A DNA stretch of 64,000 nt, taken from assembly GCF_017811815.1 (NCBI RefSeq), contig NZ_JADKZI010000001.1:434001-498000 (forward strand), in the 5' to 3' direction. The notes beneath the pieces are model-generated. The model was not told the origin of the DNA and made no database searches. It saw only the letters and a program-made list of their open reading frames with translations. The translations under genes and the position numbers were made by a program. Below are positions 17,202 through 26,700 of this stretch, piece after piece; the first letter of the stretch is position 1, and every line of letters starts with the position of its first letter. Source of the DNA: Flavonifractor sp. AGMB03687 (GTDB taxonomy: Bacteria; Bacillota; Clostridia; Oscillospirales; Oscillospiraceae).

Positions 17202-19523
17202 GTGGCGAAATCGAATCTGGTGATCGTCGAGTCCCCGGCGAAGGCCAAGACCATCGGCAAATATCTGGGGCCCGGCTATCAGGTAAAGGCCTCCATGGGC
17301 CATGTCCGGGACCTGCCCAAGAGCAAGCTGGGCGTGGACGTGGACAACGACTTCGCGGTGGACTATCAGCCCATCAAGGGCAAGGAAGAGGTCATCGACG
17401 AGCTGACCAAGGCCGCCAAGAAGAGTGATAAAGTATTTCTGGCCACCGACCCTGACCGGGAAGGTGAAGCCATCTCCTGGCATCTGAAGGAGATGCTGGG
17501 CATTCCGGACGACAAGACCTACCGGGTGACCTTCAACGAGATCACCAAGAAGGTGGTCAACGACTCCATCGCCCACCCCCGGGCCATCGATATGGACTTG
17601 GTCAACGCCCAGCAGGCCCGCCGGGTGCTGGACCGCATCGTGGGCTATCAGATCTCCCCTCTGCTGTGGAAGAAGATCCGCCGGGGCCTGTCCGCCGGAC
17701 GGGTGCAGTCGGTGGCTACCCGGCTGGTGTGCGAGCGGGAGGCCGACATCAAGGCCTTCGTGCCCCAGGAATACTGGTCCCTGGAGGCCAATCTGGCCCG
17801 CATCGCGCCCAACCTGGGCCAGTTCAAGGCCAGCTTCTACGGCAAGGAGAAGAAGATGGACCTGAACAGCGAGGAGGAGGTCCAGGCGGTGGCCCAGGCC
17901 GTTCAGGCCGCCCCCTTCTCGGTGAAGAGCGTCAAGCGCCAGGACAAGCAGCGCAACCCGGCGCCCCCCTTCATCACCTCCACCCTCCAGCAGGAGGCCA
18001 GCCGCAAGCTGAACATGACCCCCCGGCGTACCATGTCCATCGCCCAGCAGCTCTATGAAGGCGTGGACATCGAGGGCGAGGGCACCGTGGGTCTCATCAC
18101 CTACATGCGTACCGACTCCCTCCGCCTGTCCGACGAGGCCACCGCCGCCGCCCGGGACTTCATCCTGTCCCGCTATGGCGAGCAGTACTACCCCGGCAAG
18201 CCCCGGGTGTACAAGACCAAGTCCGGGGCCCAGGACGCCCACGAGGCCATCCGGCCCTCCAACGTCCACCTGACCCCCGAGGACATCAAGAAGTCCCTGA
18301 CCGCCGAGCAGTACAAGCTCTACAAGCTGATCTGGAGCCGCTTCCTGGCCTGCCAGATGGCCTCCGCCGTCTATGACAGCGTGTCCATCGAGGTGGAGTC
18401 CGCCGGCTATACCTTCCGTGCCACCCACTCCTCCCTGAAGTTCTCCGGCTACACCGCCGTGTATGTGGAGGGCAAGGACGAGGACGACGAGACCTTCCAG
18501 TCTCCCCTGCCCGACCTGAAGGAGGGGGAGCCCCTGGAGCTGAAGGGCCTGACCCCCGATCAGCACTTTACCCAGCCCCCCAGCCGCTACACTGAGGCCA
18601 CCCTCATCAAGGCCCTGGAGGAGAAGGGCATCGGCCGCCCCTCCACCTACGCCCCCACCATCTCCACCATCCTGGACCGGGAGTATGTGGTGAAGGAGGG
18701 CAAGAACCTGCGTCCCACCCCCCTGGGCGAGGTGGTCACCGGCCTGATGAAGGACAAATTCACCGATATCGTGGACACCGCCTTTACCGCTACCATGGAG
18801 GAGCAGCTGGACGAGGTGGAGACCGGCAAGGTGGACTGGAAGAGCCTGCTCAGCCAGTTCTACGGCGGCTTTGAGAAGGAACTCCAGCAGGCCGAGCAGG
18901 ACCTGGACGGCGAGCGCATCAAGGTGCCCGACGAGGTATCCGATGTGATCTGCCCCAAGTGCGGCCGCAACCTGGTGTATAAATCCGGCCGGTTCGGCCG
19001 CTTCCTGGCCTGCCCCGGCTGGCCGGAGTGCGACCACACCCAGCCCATCGTCATCGAGATGCCGGGCAAGTGCCCCAAATGCGGCGGCAAGATTCTGAAA
19101 AAAACCTCCAAGCGGGGCTATGCCTACTACGGCTGTGAGAACAACTCCAACAAGGACGAGGCTCGCCGCTGCGACTTTATGACCTGGGACGTGCCGGTGA
19201 AGGACAACTGCCCCGAGTGCGGCCACACCCTGTTCAAGAAGTCGGGCCGGGGCTTCAAGAAGCCCTTCTGCATCAACCCCGAGTGCCCCAACTTCCTGCC
19301 CGAGGACCAGCGGGGCTATAAGAAAGAGACCACTGCCACGACGGAGACTCCGGCGGAGGGCGCTCCCCCCGAGGAGGAGAAGAAGCCCGCCAAGAAGACG
19401 GCGGCCAAAAAGACCACCACCAAGAAGGCGGCCACTACCAAGAAGGCCACCGCCGCCAAGAAGACTACCACCAAAAAGACGGCCACGAAAAAAGCCGCCG
19501 CCAAGACCACCGAAGAGGCCTGA
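17202..19523 (+). CDS. topA: DNA topoisomerase I
   Basis: Type IA topoisomerase of 773 aa relaxing negative supercoils. The Toprim domain opens the protein (LVIVESPAKAKTIGKYLG, ATDPDREGEAISWHL), the active-site Tyr is about residue 301 in GLITYMRTDSLRLS, and three C-terminal zinc-ribbon units begin CPKCGRNL, CPKCGGKI and CPECGHTL. The last 60 residues are a low-complexity tail of Lys, Thr and Ala (KKTAAKKTTTKK-type repeats), a histone-H1-like DNA-binding tail. GTG start at 17202 behind AAAGGAGTATCGTACA. Confidence 0.97.
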   Translation: MAKSNLVIVESPAKAKTIGKYLGPGYQVKASMGHVRDLPKSKLGVDVDNDFAVDYQPIKGKEEVIDELTKAAKKSDKVFLATDPDREGEAISWHLKEMLGIPDDKTYRVTFNEITKKVVNDSIAHPRAIDMDLVNAQQARRVLDRIVGYQISPLLWKKIRRGLSAGRVQSVATRLVCEREADIKAFVPQEYWSLEANLARIAPNLGQFKASFYGKEKKMDLNSEEEVQAVAQAVQAAPFSVKSVKRQDKQRNPAPPFITSTLQQEASRKLNMTPRRTMSIAQQLYEGVDIEGEGTVGLITYMRTDSLRLSDEATAAARDFILSRYGEQYYPGKPRVYKTKSGAQDAHEAIRPSNVHLTPEDIKKSLTAEQYKLYKLIWSRFLACQMASAVYDSVSIEVESAGYTFRATHSSLKFSGYTAVYVEGKDEDDETFQSPLPDLKEGEPLELKGLTPDQHFTQPPSRYTEATLIKALEEKGIGRPSTYAPTISTILDREYVVKEGKNLRPTPLGEVVTGLMKDKFTDIVDTAFTATMEEQLDEVETGKVDWKSLLSQFYGGFEKELQQAEQDLDGERIKVPDEVSDVICPKCGRNLVYKSGRFGRFLACPGWPECDHTQPIVIEMPGKCPKCGGKILKKTSKRGYAYYGCENNSNKDEARRCDFMTWDVPVKDNCPECGHTLFKKSGRGFKKPFCINPECPNFLPEDQRGYKKETTATTETPAEGAPPEEEKKPAKKTAAKKTTTKKAATTKKATAAKKTTTKKTATKKAAAKTTEEA

Positions 19524-19546
19524 GCGGCGGGCGGGAAGGAGAAGCC

Positions 19547-20164
19547 ATGAAGATCCTGATGCTCAACGGAAGCCCCAAGGCCAACGGAAACACCGCCTTG
19601 GCCCTGCGGGAGATGGAACATGTGTTTGCGGAGCAGGGTATGGAAACTGAGCTGATCCACATCGGAAACCGGGACATCCGCAGCTGTGTGGCCTGCGGCC
19701 GGTGCAGCGAGCTGGGCCGGTGCGTGTTTGACGACCTGGTGAACGAGATCGCCCCCAAGTTCGAGGCCTGCGACGGCCTGGTGGTGGGCAGCCCGGTGTA
19801 CTACGCCTCGGCCAACGCCACCCTGGTGGCCTTCCTCACCCGCCTGTTTTACTCCACCCCCTTTGACAAGACCATGAAGGTGGGCGCCAGTGTGATGGCC
19901 GCCCGCCGTGGCGGACTGTCGTCCACCTTTGATGAGCTGAACAAGTTCTTTACCATCAGCGGCATGCCGGTGGCTTCCAGCCAGTACTGGAACAGCATCC
20001 ACGGCGCCGCCCCCGGTGAGGCCGCCCAGGATGCCGAGGGTCTGCAGACCATGCGCACCCTGGCCCGGAACATGGCCTTCCTGGTCAAGAGCATCGCCCT
20101 GGGCAAGGCCCAGTACGGCCTGCCCCAGCGGGAACCCTTCCAGCGGACCAACTTCATCCGCTGA
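19547..20164 (+). CDS. Flavodoxin-fold NADPH-dependent FMN reductase / iron-sulfur flavoprotein-like
   Basis: A 205-aa flavodoxin-fold protein. It opens with MLNGSPKANGNTALAL, the FMN phosphate loop, and has a compact CVACGRCSELGRC cluster (three Cys in C-x2-C-x5-C form) and GSPVYYASANATLVAFLTR, typical of the Isf-like/NADPH-dependent FMN reductase family that transfers electrons by FMN and sometimes an Fe-S centre. RBS GGGAAGGAGAAGCC. It is inserted between topA and trmFO, which are often adjacent in Firmicutes; both it and TrmFO are flavin enzymes, but a functional link is only a guess. Confidence 0.88.
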   Translation: MKILMLNGSPKANGNTALALREMEHVFAEQGMETELIHIGNRDIRSCVACGRCSELGRCVFDDLVNEIAPKFEACDGLVVGSPVYYASANATLVAFLTRLFYSTPFDKTMKVGASVMAARRGGLSSTFDELNKFFTISGMPVASSQYWNSIHGAAPGEAAQDAEGLQTMRTLARNMAFLVKSIALGKAQYGLPQREPFQRTNFIR

Positions 20165-20184
20165 TCCAACCCAAGGAGGAACCT

Positions 20185-21492
20185 ATGGAACCTGTACTCG
20201 TGATCGGCGCGGGTCTGGCCGGGTGTGAAGCTGCGTGGCAGCTGGCCCGGCGGGGCATCCCCGTGCTCCTGAAGGAAATGAAGCCCCACAAGATGACCCC
20301 CGCCCACCACACCCAGTGGTTCGGTGAGCTGGTGTGCTCCAACTCCCTGCGCTCCGACCAGCTGGAGAACGCGGTGGGCCTGCTGAAGGAGGAGCTGCGG
20401 CGGATGGGCTCCCTCATCCTGGCCTGTGCCGACGAGCACCGGGTGGAGGCCGGCGGTGCCCTGGCGGTGGACCGCCACGGCTTTGCCCAGGCCATTACCG
20501 AGAAGATTCGCAATCATCCCCTCATCACCGTGGTGGAGGAGGAAGTCGCCCGGATTCCCGAGGAGGGCAACGTGATCGTGGCCTCCGGACCCCTGACCTC
20601 CGATGTGCTGGCGGAGGCCATTAAGGACTTCTTCCCGGAGAGCCACTACCTCAACTTCTTTGACGCCGCTGCCCCTCTGGTCACCTTTGAGAGCGTGGAC
20701 ATGGACAGCGCCTTCTTTGCCTCCCGCTACGATAAGGGCACCCCGGACTACATCAACTGCCCCATGACCGAGGAGGAGTACGACGCCTTCTGGACCGAGC
20801 TGTGCGCCGCCCAGGAGGCGGAGGTCCACGGCTTTGAGGACAAGAACGTGTTTGAAGGCTGCATGCCGGTGGAGGTCATGGCCCGCCGGGGCAAGCAGAC
20901 TCTGTGCTACGGCCCCCTGAAGCCCCGTGGCTTGCGGGACCCCAAGACCGGCAAGGAGCCCTTTGCGGTGGTCCAGCTGCGGCGGGACAACGCCGACGGC
21001 ACCATCTACAATCTGGTGGGCTTCCAGACCCACCTGAGGTGGCCCGAGCAGAAGCGGGTGTTCTCCATGATCCCCGCCCTGAAAAACGCGGAGTTCGTCC
21101 GCTACGGCGTTATGCACCGCAACACCTATCTGGATTCCCCCCGGCTGCTGGACCGGTACTACCGGGTGAAGAAGGACCCCCGGGTGTGCTTTGCCGGACA
21201 GATCACCGGTGTGGAGGGCTATGTGGAGTCCACCGCCTCCGGCTTCCTGGCTGCGGTGGAGCTGGCCCGGAGGCTCACCGGCAAGCCTCCGGTGGATTTC
21301 CCCCAGGAGACCGCCACCGGCGCCCTGGCCCTGTATGTGAGCAATGAGAGTGTCACCGACTTCCAGCCGATGAACGTGAATTTCGGCATCATTCCGCCCC
21401 TGGGCTACAAGGTCAAGGGCAAGCGGAACAAGAACGCCGAATTGAGTAAGCGGGCCCTGGAGATTCTGGCCGGCCTGGATGTGGAGGGCTGA
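20185..21492 (+). CDS. trmFO: Methylenetetrahydrofolate-tRNA-(uracil-5-)-methyltransferase
   Basis: FAD- and folate-dependent enzyme (435 aa) making 5-methyluridine at position 54 of tRNA. It starts with the FAD-binding Rossmann motif VIGAGLAGCEAAWQLA, contains the Cys in GELVCSNSLRSDQLENAV that is conserved in TrmFO, and carries YINCPMTEEEYDAFW, PLKPRGLRDP and QITGVEGYVESTASGF, all diagnostic. RBS CCAAGGAGGAACCT. Length is typical. Located in the dprA-topA-trmFO neighbourhood; xerC, hslVU and codY, which often follow, are absent and plsX follows instead. Confidence 0.97.
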   Translation: MEPVLVIGAGLAGCEAAWQLARRGIPVLLKEMKPHKMTPAHHTQWFGELVCSNSLRSDQLENAVGLLKEELRRMGSLILACADEHRVEAGGALAVDRHGFAQAITEKIRNHPLITVVEEEVARIPEEGNVIVASGPLTSDVLAEAIKDFFPESHYLNFFDAAAPLVTFESVDMDSAFFASRYDKGTPDYINCPMTEEEYDAFWTELCAAQEAEVHGFEDKNVFEGCMPVEVMARRGKQTLCYGPLKPRGLRDPKTGKEPFAVVQLRRDNADGTIYNLVGFQTHLRWPEQKRVFSMIPALKNAEFVRYGVMHRNTYLDSPRLLDRYYRVKKDPRVCFAGQITGVEGYVESTASGFLAAVELARRLTGKPPVDFPQETATGALALYVSNESVTDFQPMNVNFGIIPPLGYKVKGKRNKNAELSKRALEILAGLDVEG

Positions 21493-21548
21493 GGCCCTGC
21501 CCCATCGGTTCCAACAACGGAAGAACACAGAAAGAAGAGGAGAACCAT

Positions 21549-22586
21549 ATGAAGATCATCGTAGACGCCATGGGCGGGGACAACGCCCCGGTATCCAACG
21601 TACGGGGCGCGCTGGCCGCGGTCCGTGAGCTGGGAGTGGAGGTGATCCTGGTGGGCCGCGGGGAGGACATCCTCAAGGTCCTGAAGGACGACGGCATCGA
21701 CGAGCTGCCCCCCGGCCTGGAGATCGCCCACGCCAGCCAGGTGGTGGAGATGTGCGACAGCCCCGCCACCGCCTTCCGGGAGAAGAAGGACTCCTCCCTC
21801 ACCGTGGGCCTGAACCTGCTCAAGAGCGGCGCGGGCGACGCCTTTGTGTCCGCCGGCAGCACCGGCGCCCTGCTCTCCGCCGCCACCCTGATGATCAAGC
21901 GGGTGCGGGGTATCCGCCGGGCCGCCCTGGCTCCCGTGGTGCCCACCGGCGCCGGCGGGGCAGTGCTCATCGACTGCGGCGCTACCGCTGAGGGTACCCC
22001 GGAGTATCTGCTCCAGTTCGCTTTCATGGGCTCCTACTACGCCGAGCGGGTGCTCAAGCGCCCCGAGCCCAAGGTGGGCCTGCTGAACATCGGCGCCGAG
22101 CCCTCCAAGGGTACCGACCTCCAGCGGGAGGCTCACGCCCTGCTGACTGCCGCCGACAAGGCCGGGCGCATCCACTTCGTGGGCAACGTGGAGGCCCGTG
22201 AGGCGGTGTTCGGCCAGGTGGATGTCATCGTGTCCGACGGCTACTCGGGCAACATCTTCCTCAAGACCATGGAGGGTACTGCTGGGTATATGGCCAAGGA
22301 ACTGAAGGCCATGTTCAAGAAAAGCTTCCTGACCAAGCTGGCGGCGGTGCTGGTGTCCGGCGGTCTGAAGGAGTTCAAAAAGAAGATGGACTCCAGCGAG
22401 GTGGGCGGTACCGCCCTCATCGGCATCTCCAAGCCGGTCATCAAGGCCCACGGTTCCTCCAACGACTACGCCATCAAAAACGCCATCCGGCAGGCCCGGG
22501 ATTTTGCCTCCTCCGGCATGATCGATGACCTGGTGGACAACATCGAGTACATGCGTCTGCCCACTGGCGCAGAGGAAAAAATTTGA
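21549..22586 (+). CDS. plsX: Phosphate acyltransferase PlsX
   Basis: Converts acyl-ACP and phosphate to acyl-phosphate, the donor for PlsY in phospholipid synthesis; peripheral membrane enzyme of 345 aa. Diagnostic stretches are MGGDNAPVSNVRGA at the N-terminus, SAGSTGALL in the middle, LLNIGAEPSKGTD, and VSDGYSGNIFLKTMEG. RBS AAGAAGAGGAGAACCAT. It sits 87 bp before acpP, the substrate carrier, in the conserved Firmicutes order; FapR, often upstream, is absent. Confidence 0.97.
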   Translation: MKIIVDAMGGDNAPVSNVRGALAAVRELGVEVILVGRGEDILKVLKDDGIDELPPGLEIAHASQVVEMCDSPATAFREKKDSSLTVGLNLLKSGAGDAFVSAGSTGALLSAATLMIKRVRGIRRAALAPVVPTGAGGAVLIDCGATAEGTPEYLLQFAFMGSYYAERVLKRPEPKVGLLNIGAEPSKGTDLQREAHALLTAADKAGRIHFVGNVEAREAVFGQVDVIVSDGYSGNIFLKTMEGTAGYMAKELKAMFKKSFLTKLAAVLVSGGLKEFKKKMDSSEVGGTALIGISKPVIKAHGSSNDYAIKNAIRQARDFASSGMIDDLVDNIEYMRLPTGAEEKI

Positions 22587-22594
22587 GTTTCCTA

Positions 22595-22623
22595 TTGACA
22601 GGCGATGGAAACTTGCCTATTAT
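22595..22623 (+). promoter_or_regulatory. Strong sigma-A promoter for acpP
   Basis: TTGACA (22595-22600), 17-bp spacer, TATTAT (22618-22623). Placed just after the plsX stop and about 50 bp before acpP, it lets the very abundant acyl carrier protein be expressed above plsX. Confidence 0.8.
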
Positions 22624-22673
22624 CATAGTGCAAGAGCAATGACGCCGTCGGACGACGGATGCGACAGGAGTAG

Positions 22674-22913
22674 ATGAACATGATTTTTGAGAAGATCGCC
22701 GGTCTGCTGTCCGAGCAGTTTGGTGTGGAAGCTGACAGCATCACCATGGACACCTCCTTCGAGGACCTGGGTGCCGACTCGCTGGACATCGTGGAACTGA
22801 CCATGGCGGTGGAAGAGGAATTCGGCCTGGAGAATATGGACGAGGACGATCTGTCCGGGGTTGCCACTGTGGCCGACCTGGTCCGCTATCTGAAGTCCAA
22901 GCTGGAAGACTGA
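22674..22913 (+). CDS. acpP: Acyl carrier protein
   Basis: A 79-aa acidic four-helix carrier. Ser36 in the DSLDIVEL motif (LGADSLDIVELTMAVEE) is the 4'-phosphopantetheine attachment site. It serves the fab enzymes encoded at 55-61 kb, where no ACP gene is present, and delivers acyl chains to PlsX. It has its own strong promoter, and a perfect hairpin follows its stop. RBS GACAGGAGTAGATGAAC. Confidence 0.97.
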   Translation: MNMIFEKIAGLLSEQFGVEADSITMDTSFEDLGADSLDIVELTMAVEEEFGLENMDEDDLSGVATVADLVRYLKSKLED

Positions 22914-22928
22914 CACAGAATCCGACTG

Positions 22929-22953
22929 GGAGCCCCGCCGACGGCGGGGCTCC
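22929..22953 (+). other. Perfect hairpin between acpP and rnc
   Basis: GGAGCCCCGCC (22929-22939) pairs perfectly with GGCGGGGCTCC (22943-22953) around a 3-base loop. No T-tract follows (CTGTCATG), so it is a weak or processed terminator, or an mRNA-stabilising structure for acpP. The rnc ribosome binding site starts 8 bp later. Confidence 0.6.
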
Positions 22954-22976
22954 TGTCATGAAAGGAAGAGACGGCC

Positions 22977-23648
22977 ATGGAAGCCTTGGAAGAAAAGCTG
23001 GGTTACCGCTTCAACCAGCGGGCCCTGTTGGAAAACGCCCTGACCCACAGCTCCTACGCCAACGAGAACAAGGCCAGGGGCAGCCAGAGCAATGAGCGGC
23101 TGGAGTTTCTGGGAGACTCCGTGCTGGGTATGGTGACTGCCGACTACCTGTTCCGCACCCACCCCGATCTGCCCGAGGGCGATCTGACCCGTACCCGGGC
23201 GGCTCTGGTGTGCGAGGGCAGCCTGGTGGAGGTGGCCCAGCAGTTGAACCTGGGCGCCTACCTGAAGCTGGGCAAGGGTGAGGACGCCGGCGGCGGCCGG
23301 GAGCGGCCCTCCATTGTGGCCGACGCGGTAGAGGCGGTAATCGCCGCGGTCTACCTGGACGGGGGCATCGGCTCCGCCCGTAAGATCATCCAGAAGTTCA
23401 TTCTGGACCGGGAAGAGGAGAAGAGCGCCAGCCGGGACTACAAGACCGCCCTGCAGGAGCTGGTCCAGCGGGAGAGCGGCCAGGTGCTGGGCTATCAGCT
23501 CATCGGCGCCGAGGGCCCCGACCACGCCAAGATCTTCTCGGTGGAGGTGGACCTGAACGGCACCCCCATCGGCCAGGGCAAGGGCCGCAGCAAAAAAGAG
23601 GCCGAACAAAATGCAGCTAAAGCTGCCATTGAGAAGTTGAAGGGTTAA
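22977..23648 (+). CDS. rnc: Ribonuclease III
   Basis: Double-strand-specific endoribonuclease (223 aa) for rRNA and mRNA processing. The catalytic signature NERLEFLGDSVLG and the second metal-binding DAVEAVIAAVYLDGG are intact, followed by a C-terminal dsRNA-binding domain from about residue 155 (YKTALQELVQRESG to KKEAEQNAAKAAIEKL). RBS GAAAGGAAGAGACGGCC. Followed by a terminator before smc. Confidence 0.97.
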   Translation: MEALEEKLGYRFNQRALLENALTHSSYANENKARGSQSNERLEFLGDSVLGMVTADYLFRTHPDLPEGDLTRTRAALVCEGSLVEVAQQLNLGAYLKLGKGEDAGGGRERPSIVADAVEAVIAAVYLDGGIGSARKIIQKFILDREEEKSASRDYKTALQELVQRESGQVLGYQLIGAEGPDHAKIFSVEVDLNGTPIGQGKGRSKKEAEQNAAKAAIEKLKG

Positions 23649-23666
23649 CCATCAACCGGAAAGAAA

Positions 23667-23697
23667 CAGGACTGCGGATCTTCCACAGTCCTGTTTT
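23667..23697 (+). terminator. Intrinsic terminator after rnc
   Basis: CAGGACTG (23667-23674) pairs with CAGTCCTG (23686-23693) and is followed by TTTTG. It separates the acpP-rnc unit from smc. Confidence 0.75.
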
Positions 23698-23721
23698 GTG
23701 CATTTCGGGGGGCAAAATGAT

Positions 23722-23750
23722 TTGCAATAGGCCCCATTCCTTGATATAAT
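23722..23750 (+). promoter_or_regulatory. Sigma-A promoter for smc
   Basis: TTGCAA (23722-23727), 17-bp spacer, TATAAT (23745-23750); start expected near 23757, about 30 bases before the smc start codon. Confidence 0.8.
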
Positions 23751-23787
23751 ACTTTATTCAGAAGTACGTGTGTTGCGAGGTGCCGCC

Positions 23788-26700
23788 TTGTATTTAAAAG
23801 CGCTGGAGATCCAGGGATTCAAATCATTCCCGGATAAAACGGTCCTCTCCTTCGGGGAGGACATCACCGCCATCGTTGGTCCCAACGGCAGCGGAAAATC
23901 GAATATCTCCGACGCCATCCGCTGGGTCATGGGGGAGCAGTCCACCAAGGCCCTCCGTGGCGGTAAGATGGAGGATGTGATCTTCGGCGGTACCGCCCTG
24001 CGTAAGCAGCAGGGCTTTGCCGAGGTGTCCCTGGTGCTGGACAATACCGACCACATCTTCCCGCTGGAGGAGAGCGAGGTCATGGTCACCCGCCGGTACT
24101 ACCGGTCCGGCGAGAGTGAGTACTACATCAACCGCCGCTCCGTCCGCCTGAAGGACGTGAACGAGCTGTTCATGGACACCGGCCTGGGCCGGGAGGGCTA
24201 CTCCATCATCGGTCAGGGCCGCATCGACGAGATCCTGTCGGTGAAGAGCGGCGACCGCCGTGAGATCTTCGAGGAGGCCGCCGGCATCTCCCGCTTCCGC
24301 CACCGGAAGGAGGAGGCCGAGCGCAAGCTGGAGCGCACCCAGGAGAACCTGGTGCGCATCACCGACAAGATCGATGAGCTGGAGCTCCAGGTGGAACCCC
24401 TGCGCCAGCAGAGCGAAAAGGCCAAAAAATTCCTCATCCTGCGGGACGAGCTGCGGGGACTGGAGATTTCTCTGTGGCTGGATCAGCTGGAGAAGATTCG
24501 GGCCGGGTCCCTCAAGACCCTGTCCGACTATGAGAACGCCGTCCGCCAGAAGGGGGAGGTCCAGCAGCAGGTGGAGGACCTGTATGCCGCCGCCGAGGCC
24601 TTCTCCGCCCAGATGCGGGACAAGGACGTGGAGACCGAGGGCGTCCGCTTCCAGATGATGCAGCGGGAGGCCGACGCCAACGGCCTGGAAAATGCCATCG
24701 CCGTCCTCAAGACCAACATTCAGAACAACTTGGAGAACCGGGACCGCATCCAGCGGGAGCTGGAGCAGCAGGAGGGCCGGGCCGACTCCATCGCCGCCCA
24801 GATCGGGGAGCGCAAGACCCGGCTGGAGGAACTGGAGGGTCAGACCGCCGGTTTGCGGCAGCAGCTGGCCGATCGTCAGGCGGAGGCTGCCTCCGCCAGC
24901 CGCTCCGCGGGCGCCATCGCCCAGGAGCTGGAGGACCTGCGCCGGAAGGAGGCAGTGGAGAACGCCTCCGCCGCCGATGCCAAGGCCCTCATCTCTGCCC
25001 TGGCCGCCGCCGCCCAGGAGGTGCTGGACCGGGACGAGGCCATGCGCCAGGAGTTGGCGGCCGGTGAGGAGCGACTCCATGAGGCGGAGGAGACCCGCCG
25101 TCAGGCCGCTCAGGAGCTGGACCAGGCCAGAGAGGACCGGGACAGCCTGCAGAACATCATCAGCGGCTATGCCCTGCGGCTGGAGGCCCGTCAGCGGAAG
25201 GCCAAGGAGGCGGAGGAGCGCCACGTCAAGCTCCAGATGGAGGACAACGCGCTGAACTCCCGCATCCATATGCTCTCCGAGATGGAAAAGATGTATGAGG
25301 GCTACTCCAAAGCGGTAAAGCTGGTCATGGGGGAGGCCAAGAAGGGTCAGCTCCGGGGCATCCACGGCCCGGTGGCCGGGCTCATCCACGTGCCCGATGC
25401 CTGTACCGTGGCCATCGAAATCGCCCTGGGTGGTGCCATGCAGCATATCGTGGTGGAGCGGGAAGAGGACGGTAAAGCCGCCATCCAGTACCTGAAGCGC
25501 CGGGACGGCGGCCGGAGCACCTTCCTGCCTCTGAGCTCCATCCGGCCCTCCGACTTCCGGGATCAGGGCGTGCGCAAGGAGCCCGGCTTCGTGGGCCTGG
25601 GCAATGAGCTCATCCAGTTCGACTCCCGGTATGAGAAGATCTTTTCCAACCTGCTGGGCCGTACCGTGGTGGCCGAGGATATGGACAAGGCCATCGCCAT
25701 AGCCCGGAAATACAGCTATCGCTTCAAGATCGTCACCCTGGACGGCCAGGTGCTTAACCCCGGTGGCTCCATGACCGGCGGCTCGGCATCCCGCAGCGCG
25801 GGCATTCTGAGCCGGGCCAACGAGCTGGAGCGGCTGGCCCAGCAGCGCACCGGCGTAGCTCAGCAGCTGGCCGACGCGGCCCACGCCATGGAGGAGGCCA
25901 AGCGGGAGGCTACCGCAGCCGCCTACGAGATGGAGACCGCCCAGGCCCAGCAGCGCCGCCATGAGGATGATATCCTCAAGCTGGAGGAGCGCCTGGGCCA
26001 TCTGGATACCCAGCTGGCCGACCTGAAGAAGCAGCGGGCCGACCAGAAGAATGAGCTGGAACAGCTCCAGGCCCGTTCTGCCCAGATCGAGGCGGATACC
26101 CATGCCGCCCGTGCCCGGGTGGAGTCCCTGGAGGGAGCCGCCGCCGCTCTGCGTGCGGAAGCCGAGGGTAAGGCCAGAGGCCAGAGCGACGCCCAGGAGA
26201 AGGCCACCGCCCTGGGTGAGGCCATTGCCGAACTGAACATGCGCCTGGCCGCCCTGGAGGCGGAGGCCCAGGCCGCCCGCCAGTCTATGACCGAGCTGGA
26301 GGAGCTGCGCCGGGACCTGACCGGCGACAAGGCCGAGCGGGAGAAGATGCTCTCCCAATTCCAGGAGAAGAACGCCGGCCTGGAGCGGGAGATCGCGGAG
26401 AAGGAGCGTCAGCTCCAGACCATCCGACAGGAGAACCAGGACCGGCAGGCCGCTATCAGCCGCATCAACGACGAGAAGCTGGCCCTGGAGGCCCAGCGCA
26501 ACCAGGCGGACAAGGACGCCCGGGACAAGAACAGCGCCCTGCTCAACCTGGAGCGGGAGGTGTCGGTGCTGGAGCAGAAGAAGGCTGCCGCCGCCATGGA
26601 GGAGAAGAACCTGCTGGACAAGCTGTGGGAAACCTACGAGCTGTCCCACCAGGCGGCCATGGCCCAGCGGGTGGAGTTGGAAAGCGTCCCCAAGGCTCAG

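Noticed and set aside
19380-19520. Tandem DNA repeat
   Set aside because: Low-complexity codons for the Lys/Thr/Ala tail of TopA rather than a separate element.
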